NCBI RefSeq assembly: GCF_024436435.1
Contig: NZ_JAFMZP010000001.1
Coordinates: forward strand, 62,001-126,000
Length of the DNA: 64,000 nucleotides
Direction of reading: 5' to 3'
From: Desertivirga xinjiangensis
GTDB lineage: Bacteria; Bacteroidota; Bacteroidia; Sphingobacteriales; Sphingobacteriaceae
The translations under genes were made by a program, and so were the position numbers. The notes beneath the pieces were generated by a model. The model searched no databases and was not told where the DNA came from. It saw only the letters and a list, made by a program, of their open reading frames with translations. Position 1 is the stretch's first letter. Every line of letters starts with the position of its first letter. Shown piece after piece: positions 33,579-42,326 of the stretch.

Positions 33579-35552
33579 ATGAAGTGTCTTTTTTTACTCG
33601 TTTGCGGATTGTTGTTTGGGCTTGGAGTACAAGCTCAGGTTCGTGTGGGCCGGGATGCAGATGCTGAACTGGACTCCCTGCGAAAGCTGGAGGAAGGAAA
33701 GCAGGATACTGTTATTTTTACCGCGAAATTTATCAGGTATACGACGCTAGGTCTGCTACAGGATAGTACTCAGACAATCCCCTTAGATACCACCCTGAAC
33801 AGATTTCATCAATACAACCCTCTCGTCGTACCTGAACGGCCTACCATAGGTCTGGGCAATATGGGTTTAGCCTACCGGGAGATGTTGTTTGAACCCAGGA
33901 AGAACATTGGCTTTGATCCAGGGTTTCATTCCCTTGATATTTATCGCCTTACGCAGGACTCGCTCAAATATTATAGAGCCCGGACCCCCTACACTTCTAT
34001 GTACTATGTTAATGGTACACGCGCCGAACAAGTGTTCAGGGTAACACATTCTCAGAACATAAAACCGAACTGGAATATAGGAGCCAATTATTTCAGGATA
34101 ACGGCTGAAGGGTTTTATACCAATCAGAAGTCGGATCATCTTAACGGTGCTTTTTTTACATGGTATGAATCGCCGAAAAAGAGGTACAACTTACTGGCTA
34201 ATGCCATATTTAATACATTAAAGGCTGCAGAGAACGGCTCTATTATTAATGATAATATTTTTGAAGAAGATATAAATAATAACATCCCCGTGACGGTAAG
34301 ACTAAATGACAGGGATGCGGTAAAGAATACCTGGAAGCAGAAAAACTTTTTTCTGAAACAGTTTTACTATCTGGGGCGTCTAGATACTGCCAAAAATGCA
34401 AATCCGGCATCGAACGTTTTACCTACGCAGAGGATATCTCACGCTTTCAGCTATTCCTCAGATTCTTATAAGTTTTATAAAAACCAGGATGACCCTTACG
34501 AAGCTTTCCCGGATATACTTGATGAGCCCGATCTGGTAAAGGATTCGACCAATGTGACCAATATACGTAACGAGTTTATGTATAGTTTTTACCTCCGGGG
34601 ACGCTCTCTGAGCTTTATAAAGAACGAGCTGAAACTGGATGTGGGCATACAGCATGATCTTTATCGATATGAACAAGCCCAGGTCGACGTAACCCATCAA
34701 AAGTTTTCATTTCAGAACCTGATGGTGAAAGGTGATATAGGCTATCGTTTCAGCGACCGGGTTTCTATTGCCGGAAAGATCCAGCAGATAGCGCAGGGAC
34801 GCAATGCAGGCGACTATTTTTATGACGCCCAAACCCAGTTCCTGTTAAGCAAGTCTGTTGGTCGCATAGTGCTTGGCGCTTACATTCAGAATAAATCGCC
34901 GGAACATATCTTTGAACAGAGTAACTATACTTATAACAACTGGAACGAGAGCTTTGATAATACCAAGGTCAATAACCTGTCTTTCACCTACCTGAACCCT
35001 AAATTTAAGTTTAAAACCAGGGCGGAGTACTTTCTGATCGGGAAATACCTTTATTTCGAAGGGCAGCCAGATAGTACAATCTTACCTGTTCAGGCAGGGG
35101 ATGTGATAAATATGGTGAAGGTGACGGTAAACAAAAATTTTCAGTTTGGAAGATTTAACCTGGAGAGTTTTGTTGCTCTTCAGAAAACGGATTTTGGGCG
35201 GATCCTTAGGACGCCGGATCTGTATACGTACAATAGTTTTTACTATGCGAGACGGTTTTCTAAGTCGGTTGCTGCAAATGCCGGTTTCGATATTCGCTGG
35301 AACTCGAAATTTTACGCCCCGGCGTACGCAATCAACGTAAGTCAGTTTTACAACGATGCTAATCCTGCACGATTTGATTCTTTCCCGATAGTAGACGTTT
35401 GGGCGCGTTTCGCCTTAAACCGGGCAAACATTTTTGTGCGTTATGATTACGCTAATCAGGGTTTGTTTTCTAAAGGATATTATACTGTCAATCGCTACCC
35501 AATGCCGAACTCTTTATTTAAGTTCGGGGTAATGTGGAATTTTTACGATTAA
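33579..35552 (+). CDS. Putative porin (PF14121-type beta barrel)
   Basis: 657 residues. Signal peptide with cleavage after VQAQV (about residue 20). The mature protein opens with a charged region and LPQPNP-like segments (FHQYNPLVVPERPTIGLGNM), then long alternating strands with many aromatic residues, ending FGVMWNFYD. This pattern, including YTSMYYVNGTRAEQVFRVTH and NWNIGANYFRI, is that of the large putative porins of Bacteroidota. Substrate unknown. No gap to the upstream phosphorylase gene. Confidence 0.85.
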   Translation: MKCLFLLVCGLLFGLGVQAQVRVGRDADAELDSLRKLEEGKQDTVIFTAKFIRYTTLGLLQDSTQTIPLDTTLNRFHQYNPLVVPERPTIGLGNMGLAYREMLFEPRKNIGFDPGFHSLDIYRLTQDSLKYYRARTPYTSMYYVNGTRAEQVFRVTHSQNIKPNWNIGANYFRITAEGFYTNQKSDHLNGAFFTWYESPKKRYNLLANAIFNTLKAAENGSIINDNIFEEDINNNIPVTVRLNDRDAVKNTWKQKNFFLKQFYYLGRLDTAKNANPASNVLPTQRISHAFSYSSDSYKFYKNQDDPYEAFPDILDEPDLVKDSTNVTNIRNEFMYSFYLRGRSLSFIKNELKLDVGIQHDLYRYEQAQVDVTHQKFSFQNLMVKGDIGYRFSDRVSIAGKIQQIAQGRNAGDYFYDAQTQFLLSKSVGRIVLGAYIQNKSPEHIFEQSNYTYNNWNESFDNTKVNNLSFTYLNPKFKFKTRAEYFLIGKYLYFEGQPDSTILPVQAGDVINMVKVTVNKNFQFGRFNLESFVALQKTDFGRILRTPDLYTYNSFYYARRFSKSVAANAGFDIRWNSKFYAPAYAINVSQFYNDANPARFDSFPIVDVWARFALNRANIFVRYDYANQGLFSKGYYTVNRYPMPNSLFKFGVMWNFYD

Positions 35553-35572
35553 AGCTGAGGGTTGCAACCAGC

Positions 35573-35595
35573 ACACGGGGCACGCGTGCCCGTGT
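35573..35595. terminator. CACGCGTG-centred palindrome between convergent genes
   Basis: A near-perfect palindrome with the core GGCACGCGTGCC and flanking ACACG/CGTGT arms, interrupted by one extra G. It separates the porin gene from the convergent secreted-protein gene and can serve both. The same CACGCGTG core recurs at 37970-38010. A small GGTTGCAACC palindrome lies just before it. Confidence 0.6.
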
Positions 35596-35611
35596 ACCAA
35601 TTTTCAATCCA

Positions 35612-36868
35612 CTATGTTTTTTGTTTCTTCTTCTTTGCAGCCGGGAACAATACGTTATTCAAAATCAAACGGTATCCTGCAGAATTAGGATGCAGGTTCA
35701 GGTCGGTTTGGGGATCACCAACAGCATGCTGATAATCTTCCGGATCGTGTCCGCCGTAAAAGGTCCATTGTCCTTTGCCAAATTCGCCATGAATGTACCG
35801 GGCTTCATTAGAAGTTTTGGTTTCTCCCATTACAAGAACATCCGGCTTAATCAACTCTTTTCTAAACGCCGTCGTCTGCCCCATGAACCCTTTCACCACT
35901 TTATCATGACTTTGTGTAAGCATCGCGGGCACTACATCCCATTTAGCTGAAAAATCGAACAATGTAAAAAAGTCATTGCTTTGATTAAGCATGCGGGTTG
36001 GGGTGGCATCTATGTTTGAAAACTCGTAATTAGCTGGATTCGGATCAAGTTTAAAGTTCTGAAAAGCGAAAGTTTTTGAAAAATCCAGCTTGGCCTGTGC
36101 CTGCGGATCGGCTCCGTCGCCATCATACATACTTTCACAGATGTCGACACCTTCGGCCGCCAGGGCGATGTCAAAACTATCCGTTCCGGAACACATTGCG
36201 AATAAAAAACCTCCGCCGGAGCAAAAGTTAGCGATGCCTTTAGCTACGGCCAGCTTCATCTGTGAGACTTTTTTAAATCCCAGTTTGCTTGCAGTTGCCT
36301 GCTGAAGCTTAACGTCTTCGATATACCATGATGCGGTACGGTATACAGACCAAAATCTCCCGAACTGACCGGTAAAGTCTTCATGGTGGAGGTGCAGCCA
36401 GTCATATTTAGGCAGTTCGCCTTTTAACACCTCTTCATCGTAAACAACGTCATATGGGATCTCAGCGTAAGTTAGCACCATGGTTACTGCGTCATCCCAG
36501 GGAAGCTTGTTCTTAGGAGAATAAACGGCGATTTTAGGCGCTTTTTCTAACTTCACCAGATCCATGTTAGCTGAAGGGTCCGTTATTTCGTTGAGAATAG
36601 CGGTTACCTTTGCATCCGCAATCACCTCATACGACACTCCTCTGATCTTACATTCGTTTTCGATGTCTTTTACATATTTCATCATAAAGCTGCCTCCACG
36701 GTAATTTAAAAGCCAGTCAGCTTCCTGTCCGTTTTTCAATGTCCAGAATGTAATCCCATATGCTTTGAGATGATTTTGCTGGTTTTCATCCATTGGAATA
36801 AGAATTGAGGCAGCCTTTGAACAAAAAGCCATTAACAACAGAGTCAGTAAACAATGGAATTTAAGCAT
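35612..36868 (-). CDS. Secreted conserved protein with a GATase1-like fold; often labelled asparagine synthetase B
   Basis: 418 residues. Signal peptide cleaved near SKAASIL (residue about 20). The mature start LIPMDENQQNHLKAYGITFW, and WLLNYRGGSF, KLPWDDAVTMVLTYAEIPYD, DWLHLHHEDFTGQFGRF, CSGGGFLFAMCSGTDSFDIA and TFYGGHDPEDYQHAVGDP are highly conserved in Bacteroidota homologues. Databases commonly call it asparagine synthetase B, but there is no N-terminal Cys glutaminase and no ATP-binding synthetase domain. The alternating strand and helix order with a CSGGG turn suggests a glutamine-amidotransferase-like scaffold. The basic tail KKKKQKT is also conserved. Function unknown. Confidence 0.75.
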   Translation of the reverse strand: MLKFHCLLTLLLMAFCSKAASILIPMDENQQNHLKAYGITFWTLKNGQEADWLLNYRGGSFMMKYVKDIENECKIRGVSYEVIADAKVTAILNEITDPSANMDLVKLEKAPKIAVYSPKNKLPWDDAVTMVLTYAEIPYDVVYDEEVLKGELPKYDWLHLHHEDFTGQFGRFWSVYRTASWYIEDVKLQQATASKLGFKKVSQMKLAVAKGIANFCSGGGFLFAMCSGTDSFDIALAAEGVDICESMYDGDGADPQAQAKLDFSKTFAFQNFKLDPNPANYEFSNIDATPTRMLNQSNDFFTLFDFSAKWDVVPAMLTQSHDKVVKGFMGQTTAFRKELIKPDVLVMGETKTSNEARYIHGEFGKGQWTFYGGHDPEDYQHAVGDPQTDLNLHPNSAGYRLILNNVLFPAAKKKKQKT

Positions 36869-36960
36869 AAGATAAATAACGTAATTCGCTGCTCTAAGTT
36901 ATAAAAAGGCCTCTAATCTTCGATTTTTTAAAAGGTTAGATGCATTGTAACTGAAATAAT

Positions 36961-36968
36961 TAACTTTG
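36961..36968 (+). promoter_or_regulatory. Candidate -7 box for the cyclophilin gene
   Basis: TAACTTTG fits TAnnTTTG, 26 bp before the ATG; no good -33 box. Confidence 0.35.
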
Positions 36969-36994
36969 CACGCTCTAATCTAAAAAGAACAAAC

Positions 36995-37435
36995 ATGAGT
37001 AAAGCAATTATAAAAACAGAAAAAGGTGACATGACCGTACAGTTCTATGATCAGGATGCACCGAATACCGTAGCAAACTTTTTGAAGCTTGCTAAAGAAG
37101 GATTCTATGATGGTGTGACCTTTCACCGCGTAATTCCTGATTTTGTGATCCAGGGGGGAGATCCAACAGGTACTGGTGCAGGCGGCTCAGGCACACGCAT
37201 CAAATGTGAGCTTACAGGTGGAAATCAATACCATGACAGAGGTGTATTATCTATGGCTCATGCAGGACGTGATACAGGAAGTTCACAGTTCTTTATCTGC
37301 CACAGCCGTAATAATACCGCCCATTTAGACCGTAATCATACCTGCTTCGGGAAAGTGATTGAAAATGTTGACGTGGTTGACGATATTCGTCAGGGCGATA
37401 AGATTTTAGGCATCGAGATCATCGAAGAAGGGTAA
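36995..37435 (+). CDS. Cyclophilin-type peptidyl-prolyl isomerase, cytoplasmic
   Basis: 146 residues, no signal peptide. Active-site blocks: FHRVIPDFVIQGGDPTGTG, RGVLSMAHAGRDTGSSQFFI and HLDRNHTCFGKVIE, with the catalytic Arg in FHRV and the QFFI pocket intact. It resembles PpiB. It catalyses prolyl isomerisation of cytoplasmic proteins. The DUF5606 gene follows after 16 bp and is probably co-transcribed. Confidence 0.94.
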   Translation: MSKAIIKTEKGDMTVQFYDQDAPNTVANFLKLAKEGFYDGVTFHRVIPDFVIQGGDPTGTGAGGSGTRIKCELTGGNQYHDRGVLSMAHAGRDTGSSQFFICHSRNNTAHLDRNHTCFGKVIENVDVVDDIRQGDKILGIEIIEEG

Positions 37436-37451
37436 TTGACCATACAATAAT

Positions 37452-37952
37452 ATGAATTTAAGAGGAATAGTATCTGTTTCAGGAAAACCGGGCTTGTTTA
37501 AAGTGATAGGCCAAAACAAATCTGGTTTTGTGCTAGAGAGTTTGGATGCTCAGAAGGTAAAGCTTGTAGTGAATTTATCAACCGCTAAACTTGCATCGTT
37601 AGAAGATATTACGGTATTTGGTGAGGACGAAGATCTGAAACTGGTTGATATCTTTGCTAAAATGAAGGATAGTGCTTCCGTGCCTGATCCAAAGGCTGAT
37701 GGTAAAGTTTTGCGTGATTTCTTCCGTGAAATAGCTCCTGATCATGATGAAGAAAAGGTGTATGCTTCCGATATGAAGAAGATCATCACCTGGTATAACA
37801 TTATTAAGGAGTTGCCCTTATTTACTGAAGAGGCAGAAGTAGCAGACGGGAACCAGCAGGTTCCTGAAGAAGAAGTTATTGCTGCAGTTGAAGAAGTAAA
37901 AGCTCCGAAGAAAGCTGCTAAGAAAAAAGCTGGTTCAGCTGATAATAGCTAG
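37452..37952 (+). CDS. DUF5606 protein
   Basis: 166 residues. MNLRGIVSVSGKPGLFKVIG begins the conserved N-terminal domain, which resembles a small beta barrel, followed by FVLESLDAQKVKLVV, ASLEDITVFG and a helical segment (VLRDFFREIAPDHDEEKVY, SDMKKIITWYNIIKE). The tail is a low-complexity Glu/Lys/Ala region rich in KKAAKKKAG, often seen in nucleic-acid-binding proteins. Function unknown; the family is nearly universal in the phylum and here follows a cyclophilin gene. Confidence 0.85.
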   Translation: MNLRGIVSVSGKPGLFKVIGQNKSGFVLESLDAQKVKLVVNLSTAKLASLEDITVFGEDEDLKLVDIFAKMKDSASVPDPKADGKVLRDFFREIAPDHDEEKVYASDMKKIITWYNIIKELPLFTEEAEVADGNQQVPEEEVIAAVEEVKAPKKAAKKKAGSADNS

Positions 37953-37969
37953 ATCCAGGGTCCACGAGG

Positions 37970-38010
37970 CACGCGTGATCCGGCAAGTAACAGTTGCTGG
38001 CGCACGCGTG
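37970..38010. repeat. Intergenic element with paired CACGCGTG boxes
   Basis: CACGCGTG occurs at 37970-37977 and 38003-38010. As each is self-complementary, the two can pair. Between them CCGGCAA and TTGCTGG form a second hairpin around 7 nt. The layout resembles the element at 60576-60642 and the palindrome at 35573-35595. It lies between the convergent DUF5606 gene and the small membrane protein gene. Confidence 0.55.
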
Positions 38011-38071
38011 TCGCATGTGCAACACTCCTAATTGAAAGCCGTCCTACAGTTTACGAAGGGTCGCTAATGAC

Positions 38072-38200
38072 TTAAAATAAATAAATAATGCAGGCCGCCA
38101 GCACAATGGCTATAACAATAGCTAGCCAAAAGCGTTTCTGCTCAGAACCTGGATTAATACCTTTATAGCGGTAGTTTCTCGGTTTAAATCCTTCTATCAT
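38072..38200 (-). CDS. 42-residue single-span membrane protein
   Basis: ATG at 38198-38200, stop TAA at 38072-38074. It begins MIEGFKPRNYRYKGINP, has a charged segment SEQKRF, then one hydrophobic helix (WLAIVIAIVLAACIIYLF) that ends the protein, so N-in/C-out topology is expected. It starts 17 bp after the rlmH stop on the same strand, so the two are likely one operon. No known family recognised; the clean basic N-terminus and full-length helix make a coding role credible. Confidence 0.6.
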   Translation of the reverse strand: MIEGFKPRNYRYKGINPGSEQKRFWLAIVIAIVLAACIIYLF

Positions 38201-38217
38201 AATTGCTTAACGTTGTT

Positions 38218-38691
38218 TTATTCATGATGGTATGGTTCGCCTTTCAAAATTGTAAAGGCCCTGTAAAGTTGTTCAACAAAGAAAAGCCGAACCATCTGGT
38301 GCGAAAAGGTCATGCGGGATAGGGATAGCTTATCTTTTGCCTGAGCATAAAGGGATGGATCAAAGCCGTAAGGCCCACCAACAATAAACACAAGGTTTTG
38401 CAGGCTGCCAAGCATCTTTTTGTTGATAAATCCAGAGAATTGTGTGGAAGTGAATTCTTCGCCTTTGTCGTCCAGTAAAACAATATGATCATTGAACGAC
38501 AGATGCTTAGACAGTAACTCGGCTTCTTTAGTTTTCTGTTGTTCTTCAGACAGATTTTTTGTGTTTTTCAGCTCAGGTATTTCTATAATTTCGAACCGGA
38601 TATAATGCTTAAGTCGCTTCAGGTACTTATCAATACCTTCCTTAAGGTATTTATCTTCCGTTTTACCTATAACCAAAAGTGTAATTTTCAT
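38218..38691 (-). CDS. rlmH: 23S rRNA (pseudouridine1915-N3)-methyltransferase
   Basis: 157 residues from the ATG at 38691. A longer frame adds 32 residues upstream without family similarity; MKITLLVIGKTEDKYLKEGI is the standard start. VFIVGGPYGFDPSLY holds the SAM-binding knot (GGPYG) and LSLSRMTFSHQMVRLFFVEQ and YRAFTILKGEPYHH close the SPOUT fold. It methylates Psi1915 in helix 69 of 23S rRNA. Confidence 0.95.
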   Translation of the reverse strand: MKITLLVIGKTEDKYLKEGIDKYLKRLKHYIRFEIIEIPELKNTKNLSEEQQKTKEAELLSKHLSFNDHIVLLDDKGEEFTSTQFSGFINKKMLGSLQNLVFIVGGPYGFDPSLYAQAKDKLSLSRMTFSHQMVRLFFVEQLYRAFTILKGEPYHHE

Positions 38692-38813
38692 TAGAATACA
38701 AAGGTAAAGCAACATCTGCACAAGCATATATTTATTTATTCTTATTTTTAGGATCTGGATACATTGTTTGGCCAGTTGAGTGGCCATATTAAGTATAAAA
38801 ATTAAAGAATGCT

Positions 38814-39923
38814 TTGATAAAACAAAAGAAGGACTTTTATAAATATTTCAGGCTTATCATCATTCCAGCTGTTTTTCTTGGATTTTATGTGCTGACTTTC
38901 CTGATCGATCCTTACAGGCTGTGGACCGAATACTTCAAACGAACCAGCTTCGAAATAGCTGCGGAGTGGATCTTCGTGTTGGGCTTCTGCTGGATCCTCA
39001 CCGAAGTCAGCTTGCTGATATCCAGGAAGCTGGATGCGAAGCTTTCCTGGGTGTCGTATCCACTAACAAGATTTTTGGTGCAATTCAGCATACAGATCAT
39101 CACAACAATTGTATTGTTATATTTGTACCTGCATGCCTGTTTGCTGGCATTAGCCGAAACTAAGATATCTACAGACCTCGATGAGCTCGTTGTTCGCCAG
39201 GCATTCGGTGTGAGCATCCTGTTATCCATCCTGATTAGTCTGGTGTTCACAGGCAACTTTTTCTTTCAGAAATGGAAGGCGGCACTGCTGGAAAGTGCTG
39301 AGCTCAATCTGAAAGCTTCAAAATTTAAGCAGATCGCTCTTGAGGCTCAACTGCAGTCGCTCAAAATGCAGCTGGATCCTCACTTCATGTTCAATAATTT
39401 TAGTACACTATCTGCCCTGATAGAGGAAGATCAATGTCTGGCGCAACACTTTCTTGAAAACTTGTCGCGGGTTTACCGTTACATGATCGTTAATATAAAG
39501 AGGAATATTATTTCCGTGGAAGAAGAGATCTGCTTTGCAAAGGCATATTTCTATCTTATTAAAATAAGGTTGGGGGAGAACGTGAAGATGGAAGTCAATA
39601 TCAAGGATGAACTGAGTCAAAAAGGCATCCCTCCAATCACTTTGCAACTGCTTATCGAAAATGCGATCAAGCATAATACAGCCTCGCGTTCCAGACCGCT
39701 GCACATTTTGATAAGTAATGACGACCAGGGAAATCTCATCATTTCAAACTCCCTGCAAAGGCTCAACTACAATATCCCTTCTACCTGTACTGGACTGAAA
39801 AACATCGGAAGCCGGTATGGTTTATTATCTAGCAGGGTTCCCGAAGTCACAGAAACTGAAGATACATTCAGTGTTAAACTACCTTTACTTAGCATCGGAG
39901 TTCATGCAGATACTGATCATTGA
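38814..39923 (+). CDS. LytS-type sensor histidine kinase (PF06580)
   Basis: 369 residues from a TTG start; no in-frame ATG lies early enough. Four transmembrane helices occupy about residues 14-155, with little periplasmic sequence, so it probably senses within the membrane. The kinase core is LQSLKMQLDPHFMFNNFSTL, where the phosphorylated His lies in LDPHFMFN, and LQLLIENAIKHNTA is the N box of the ATPase. It acts with the LytTR regulator whose gene overlaps its 3' end by 20 bp. Confidence 0.88.
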   Translation: MIKQKKDFYKYFRLIIIPAVFLGFYVLTFLIDPYRLWTEYFKRTSFEIAAEWIFVLGFCWILTEVSLLISRKLDAKLSWVSYPLTRFLVQFSIQIITTIVLLYLYLHACLLALAETKISTDLDELVVRQAFGVSILLSILISLVFTGNFFFQKWKAALLESAELNLKASKFKQIALEAQLQSLKMQLDPHFMFNNFSTLSALIEEDQCLAQHFLENLSRVYRYMIVNIKRNIISVEEEICFAKAYFYLIKIRLGENVKMEVNIKDELSQKGIPPITLQLLIENAIKHNTASRSRPLHILISNDDQGNLIISNSLQRLNYNIPSTCTGLKNIGSRYGLLSSRVPEVTETEDTFSVKLPLLSIGVHADTDH

Positions 39924-40659
39924 AGACGAGCAGCTTAATGCTAACCGCTTGAAAAACCTGGTAAAAGAGATCAAGCCGCAGGCGGTGATTCTTGATATGC
40001 TGGAAAGCGTAGCAGATAGCATAGATTGGTTCGCTGGTAACAAGGAGCCGGATTTGATATTGATGGATGTCAGGTTGACGGATGGCTTGTGCTTTGAGAT
40101 ATTCTCAGCCGCCAAATTTAAAACTCCTGTAGTTTTTACTACAGCCTATGATGAATACGCCATCAGGGCTTTCAAAGTTAACAGTATTGACTATTTGCTG
40201 AAGCCGGTGGATAAACAGGAACTTGCAGGGGCCTTAAGCAAATATGAACAACTTGCTCCTTTGCAGTCAAACGATCTGATCCATGAACTCGCCGACCTGA
40301 TGAAGAAACAGGACGTAGCTTACAGGTCGCGTTTTCTCATCCCACTCCACGACGGATATAAAACGGTTGCTGTTCATGATATCGATTATATGTATTCCGA
40401 GTTTAAGATCTCACATATAGTTCTAAAAGATGGAAGCATACACCCTGTTTTGCAAACCATGGACGAATTGGAGGAACAGTTGGATCCTGGGATCTTTTTC
40501 CGGGCGAACCGGCAACATCTTATTCATGTGGAAAGTATCAAAAGCATCCATAATTATTTTAACGGCAAGCTAAAAGTGATTCTAAATCAAAAAATGGATG
40601 AAGAGATCTTTATTAGTCGTGAAAAGGCCAGCAGCTTTAAACACTGGTTAGATAGATAG
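39904..40659 (+). CDS. LytTR-family response regulator
   Basis: 251 residues from the ATG at 39904, which begins the receiver domain (MQILIIEDEQLNANRL). The phospho-acceptor Asp is in LILMDVRLTDG, the switch Thr in PVVFTTAYDEYAIRAF and the Lys in YLLKPVDK. The C-terminal LytTR DNA-binding domain runs from about residue 145 (RFLIPLHDGYKTVAVHDID, FFRANRQHLIHVESI). It is the output partner of the overlapping sensor gene. LytTR sites in the window were not identified. Confidence 0.9.
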   Translation: MQILIIEDEQLNANRLKNLVKEIKPQAVILDMLESVADSIDWFAGNKEPDLILMDVRLTDGLCFEIFSAAKFKTPVVFTTAYDEYAIRAFKVNSIDYLLKPVDKQELAGALSKYEQLAPLQSNDLIHELADLMKKQDVAYRSRFLIPLHDGYKTVAVHDIDYMYSEFKISHIVLKDGSIHPVLQTMDELEEQLDPGIFFRANRQHLIHVESIKSIHNYFNGKLKVILNQKMDEEIFISREKASSFKHWLDR

Positions 40660-40872
40660 ATATCTGGATAGATACCGTGTCTGAACTTTAAGAAAAATTG
40701 GCATGCCTCATATTTTGTCATTTCGGCGAGAATTTTGACCGCTTCAGATGTCAAAAAATCGTCTTCGGTCATTTTGCCTGTTCGTGTTGCTCATGTTGGA
40801 CCTAATTTTGATGAGAATTCTGTAATCGGACTGTTATCAAACAGGGTGATCTTTCGTATTGTCAAGGCAACA

Positions 40873-41673
40873 ATGAAACTATATATATATATTTCTCTAA
40901 TCTTTCTTCTGGGAATAAGCGGATGCGATAATTTGGAGTATAGTCCCAACCAGGCATTCGATAAAAACACTCCCACAGATCTTAATAATAAAAACCTGGA
41001 TAAATTATTTGCGGCTCCGGCAGACGACACTATACGCTTTGTTGTGGCTGGCGATACCCAGCGTCAGTACAAGAATACCAGGGACCTTGTGAATACAGTA
41101 AACAAGATACCTAACATAGATATGCTTTTGCTTGCTGGTGATATATCAGAGTTTGGGCTGCTGGAAGAGATGGAACAGATCAATGAGCTGTTGGAAAAGC
41201 TTACTATTCCATACATAACAGTGGTGGGTAACCATGATTTTGTGGGAAATGGAGACCAGGTATTTAAACGGATGTTTGGAAAGCTCAATTTTTCATTTGT
41301 ATACCATGGTACGAAATTCATTTGTCATAATACAAATAGCAGGGAATTCAAATTTAATGGCAGAGTACCAGATCTGAACTGGCTGACAGAGGAGTTTTTA
41401 CCGGAACCGGGAGTAGATAACTATGTAGCAATTGCCCATATCTTGCCTTTGTCCTGGGATTTTGATGTTTCTCTAACGGAACAATATATCAACGTTATTA
41501 ATGGGAATCCCAAAACCCGGGCTGCTTTTTATGCGCATGATCATAGTTATAGTATTCACTATCCACATAATCAGAACATTCCCTATGTAGTTACCAATGC
41601 TATGATTAACAGGGAATTTCTGCTAGTAGAAATAATTAATGGAACGCTCAGTTATAAAAATATCAAATATTAG
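40873..41673 (+). CDS. Lipoprotein metallophosphoesterase
   Basis: 266 residues from the ATG at 40873; an open extension upstream has no signal features. Lipobox GISGC (Cys 18). Calcineurin-like motifs in order: FVVAGDTQRQ, LLLAGDISEFG, VVGNHDF, AIAHILP, and YAHDHSYS in place of the usual GHxH. All metal ligands can be assigned. It should be a periplasmic or surface phosphohydrolase. It overlaps the next gene by 35 bp, a strong sign that the two products act together. Confidence 0.82.
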   Translation: MKLYIYISLIFLLGISGCDNLEYSPNQAFDKNTPTDLNNKNLDKLFAAPADDTIRFVVAGDTQRQYKNTRDLVNTVNKIPNIDMLLLAGDISEFGLLEEMEQINELLEKLTIPYITVVGNHDFVGNGDQVFKRMFGKLNFSFVYHGTKFICHNTNSREFKFNGRVPDLNWLTEEFLPEPGVDNYVAIAHILPLSWDFDVSLTEQYINVINGNPKTRAAFYAHDHSYSIHYPHNQNIPYVVTNAMINREFLLVEIINGTLSYKNIKY

Positions 41674-42280
41674 ATCAGGTTTTTACCTTTTTTCGCTACT
41701 GATCATCTCCACTGTAATTAGTCAACGAGCCAAAGGTCAATCTATTAAAGCTTTGTTGCCAGAGTCGGCTGCCTTACAATATGCCGGCAGTATTGGCTAT
41801 TTAAGTGCAGGCGTAGGCTACGATCTGTTCAAAAATAATAGAGGGGCATTAGAATTCAGGTATGGATATGTTCCCGAAAATAAGGGCGGAGAATTGCATA
41901 TTGTTACAGCCAAGTTTAACTACAGGCCCTTCGAAATTAATATAAATGATTGGGCCAAAGTCTATCCGGCCAACCCGGGAGTGTTTATTAGTTATACGGC
42001 CGGCGAAGAATGGGAAATTACCTGGGATAAAGATCAATATGTAAAAGGCTATTACTGGTGGTCGCCGGCCATAAGGCCACATGTTTCGCTAAGTACAGAG
42101 TTAAGCCTTAATACAAAAAAGCTTCTGCATTCTTCACGGATTAAATCACTAAGCATTTATTCGGAATTTAATACCAACGAATTGTATTTTGTCAGTCAGG
42201 TTAAAAGTGGTGGTGTTTTGTCCCTCGGAGATATCATCAAATTAGGAATCGGTGTGAGAATGAACTTCGACTGGCATTAG
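41639..42280 (+). CDS. Outer-membrane protein encoded with the metallophosphoesterase
   Basis: 213 residues. Hydrophobic signal segment at residues 14-30 and probable cleavage near AKGQS. The mature chain has alternating strands (LQYAGSIGYLSAGVGYDL, GALEFRYGYVP, AKFNYRPFEI) and ends IKLGIGVRMNFDWH, consistent with a beta barrel. No family recognised. The ATG lies 35 bp inside the upstream phosphoesterase gene, so it is probably translated by coupling. Confidence 0.7.
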   Translation: MERSVIKISNIRSGFYLFSLLIISTVISQRAKGQSIKALLPESAALQYAGSIGYLSAGVGYDLFKNNRGALEFRYGYVPENKGGELHIVTAKFNYRPFEININDWAKVYPANPGVFISYTAGEEWEITWDKDQYVKGYYWWSPAIRPHVSLSTELSLNTKKLLHSSRIKSLSIYSEFNTNELYFVSQVKSGGVLSLGDIIKLGIGVRMNFDWH

Positions 42281-42326
42281 CGTTAGAATAAAAATCAGGG
42301 ATTAAACGTTATCTTTAAAAACTGAT

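Noticed and set aside
38692-38787. 32-residue N-terminal extension of RlmH
   Set aside because: The family start is MKITLLVIGKTEDKYL at 38691 and the extension has no conserved features.
39817-39903. Longer start for the LytTR regulator
   Set aside because: The receiver domain begins at the ATG at 39904, and the extra residues are the out-of-frame reading of the kinase 3' end.
40652-40676. Short GATA repeats after the LytTR regulator as a variable microsatellite
   Set aside because: Only about three imperfect units, too few to call phase-variable.
40735-40872. N-terminal extension of the metallophosphoesterase
   Set aside because: The ATG at 40873 begins a proper lipoprotein signal; the extension would block export.
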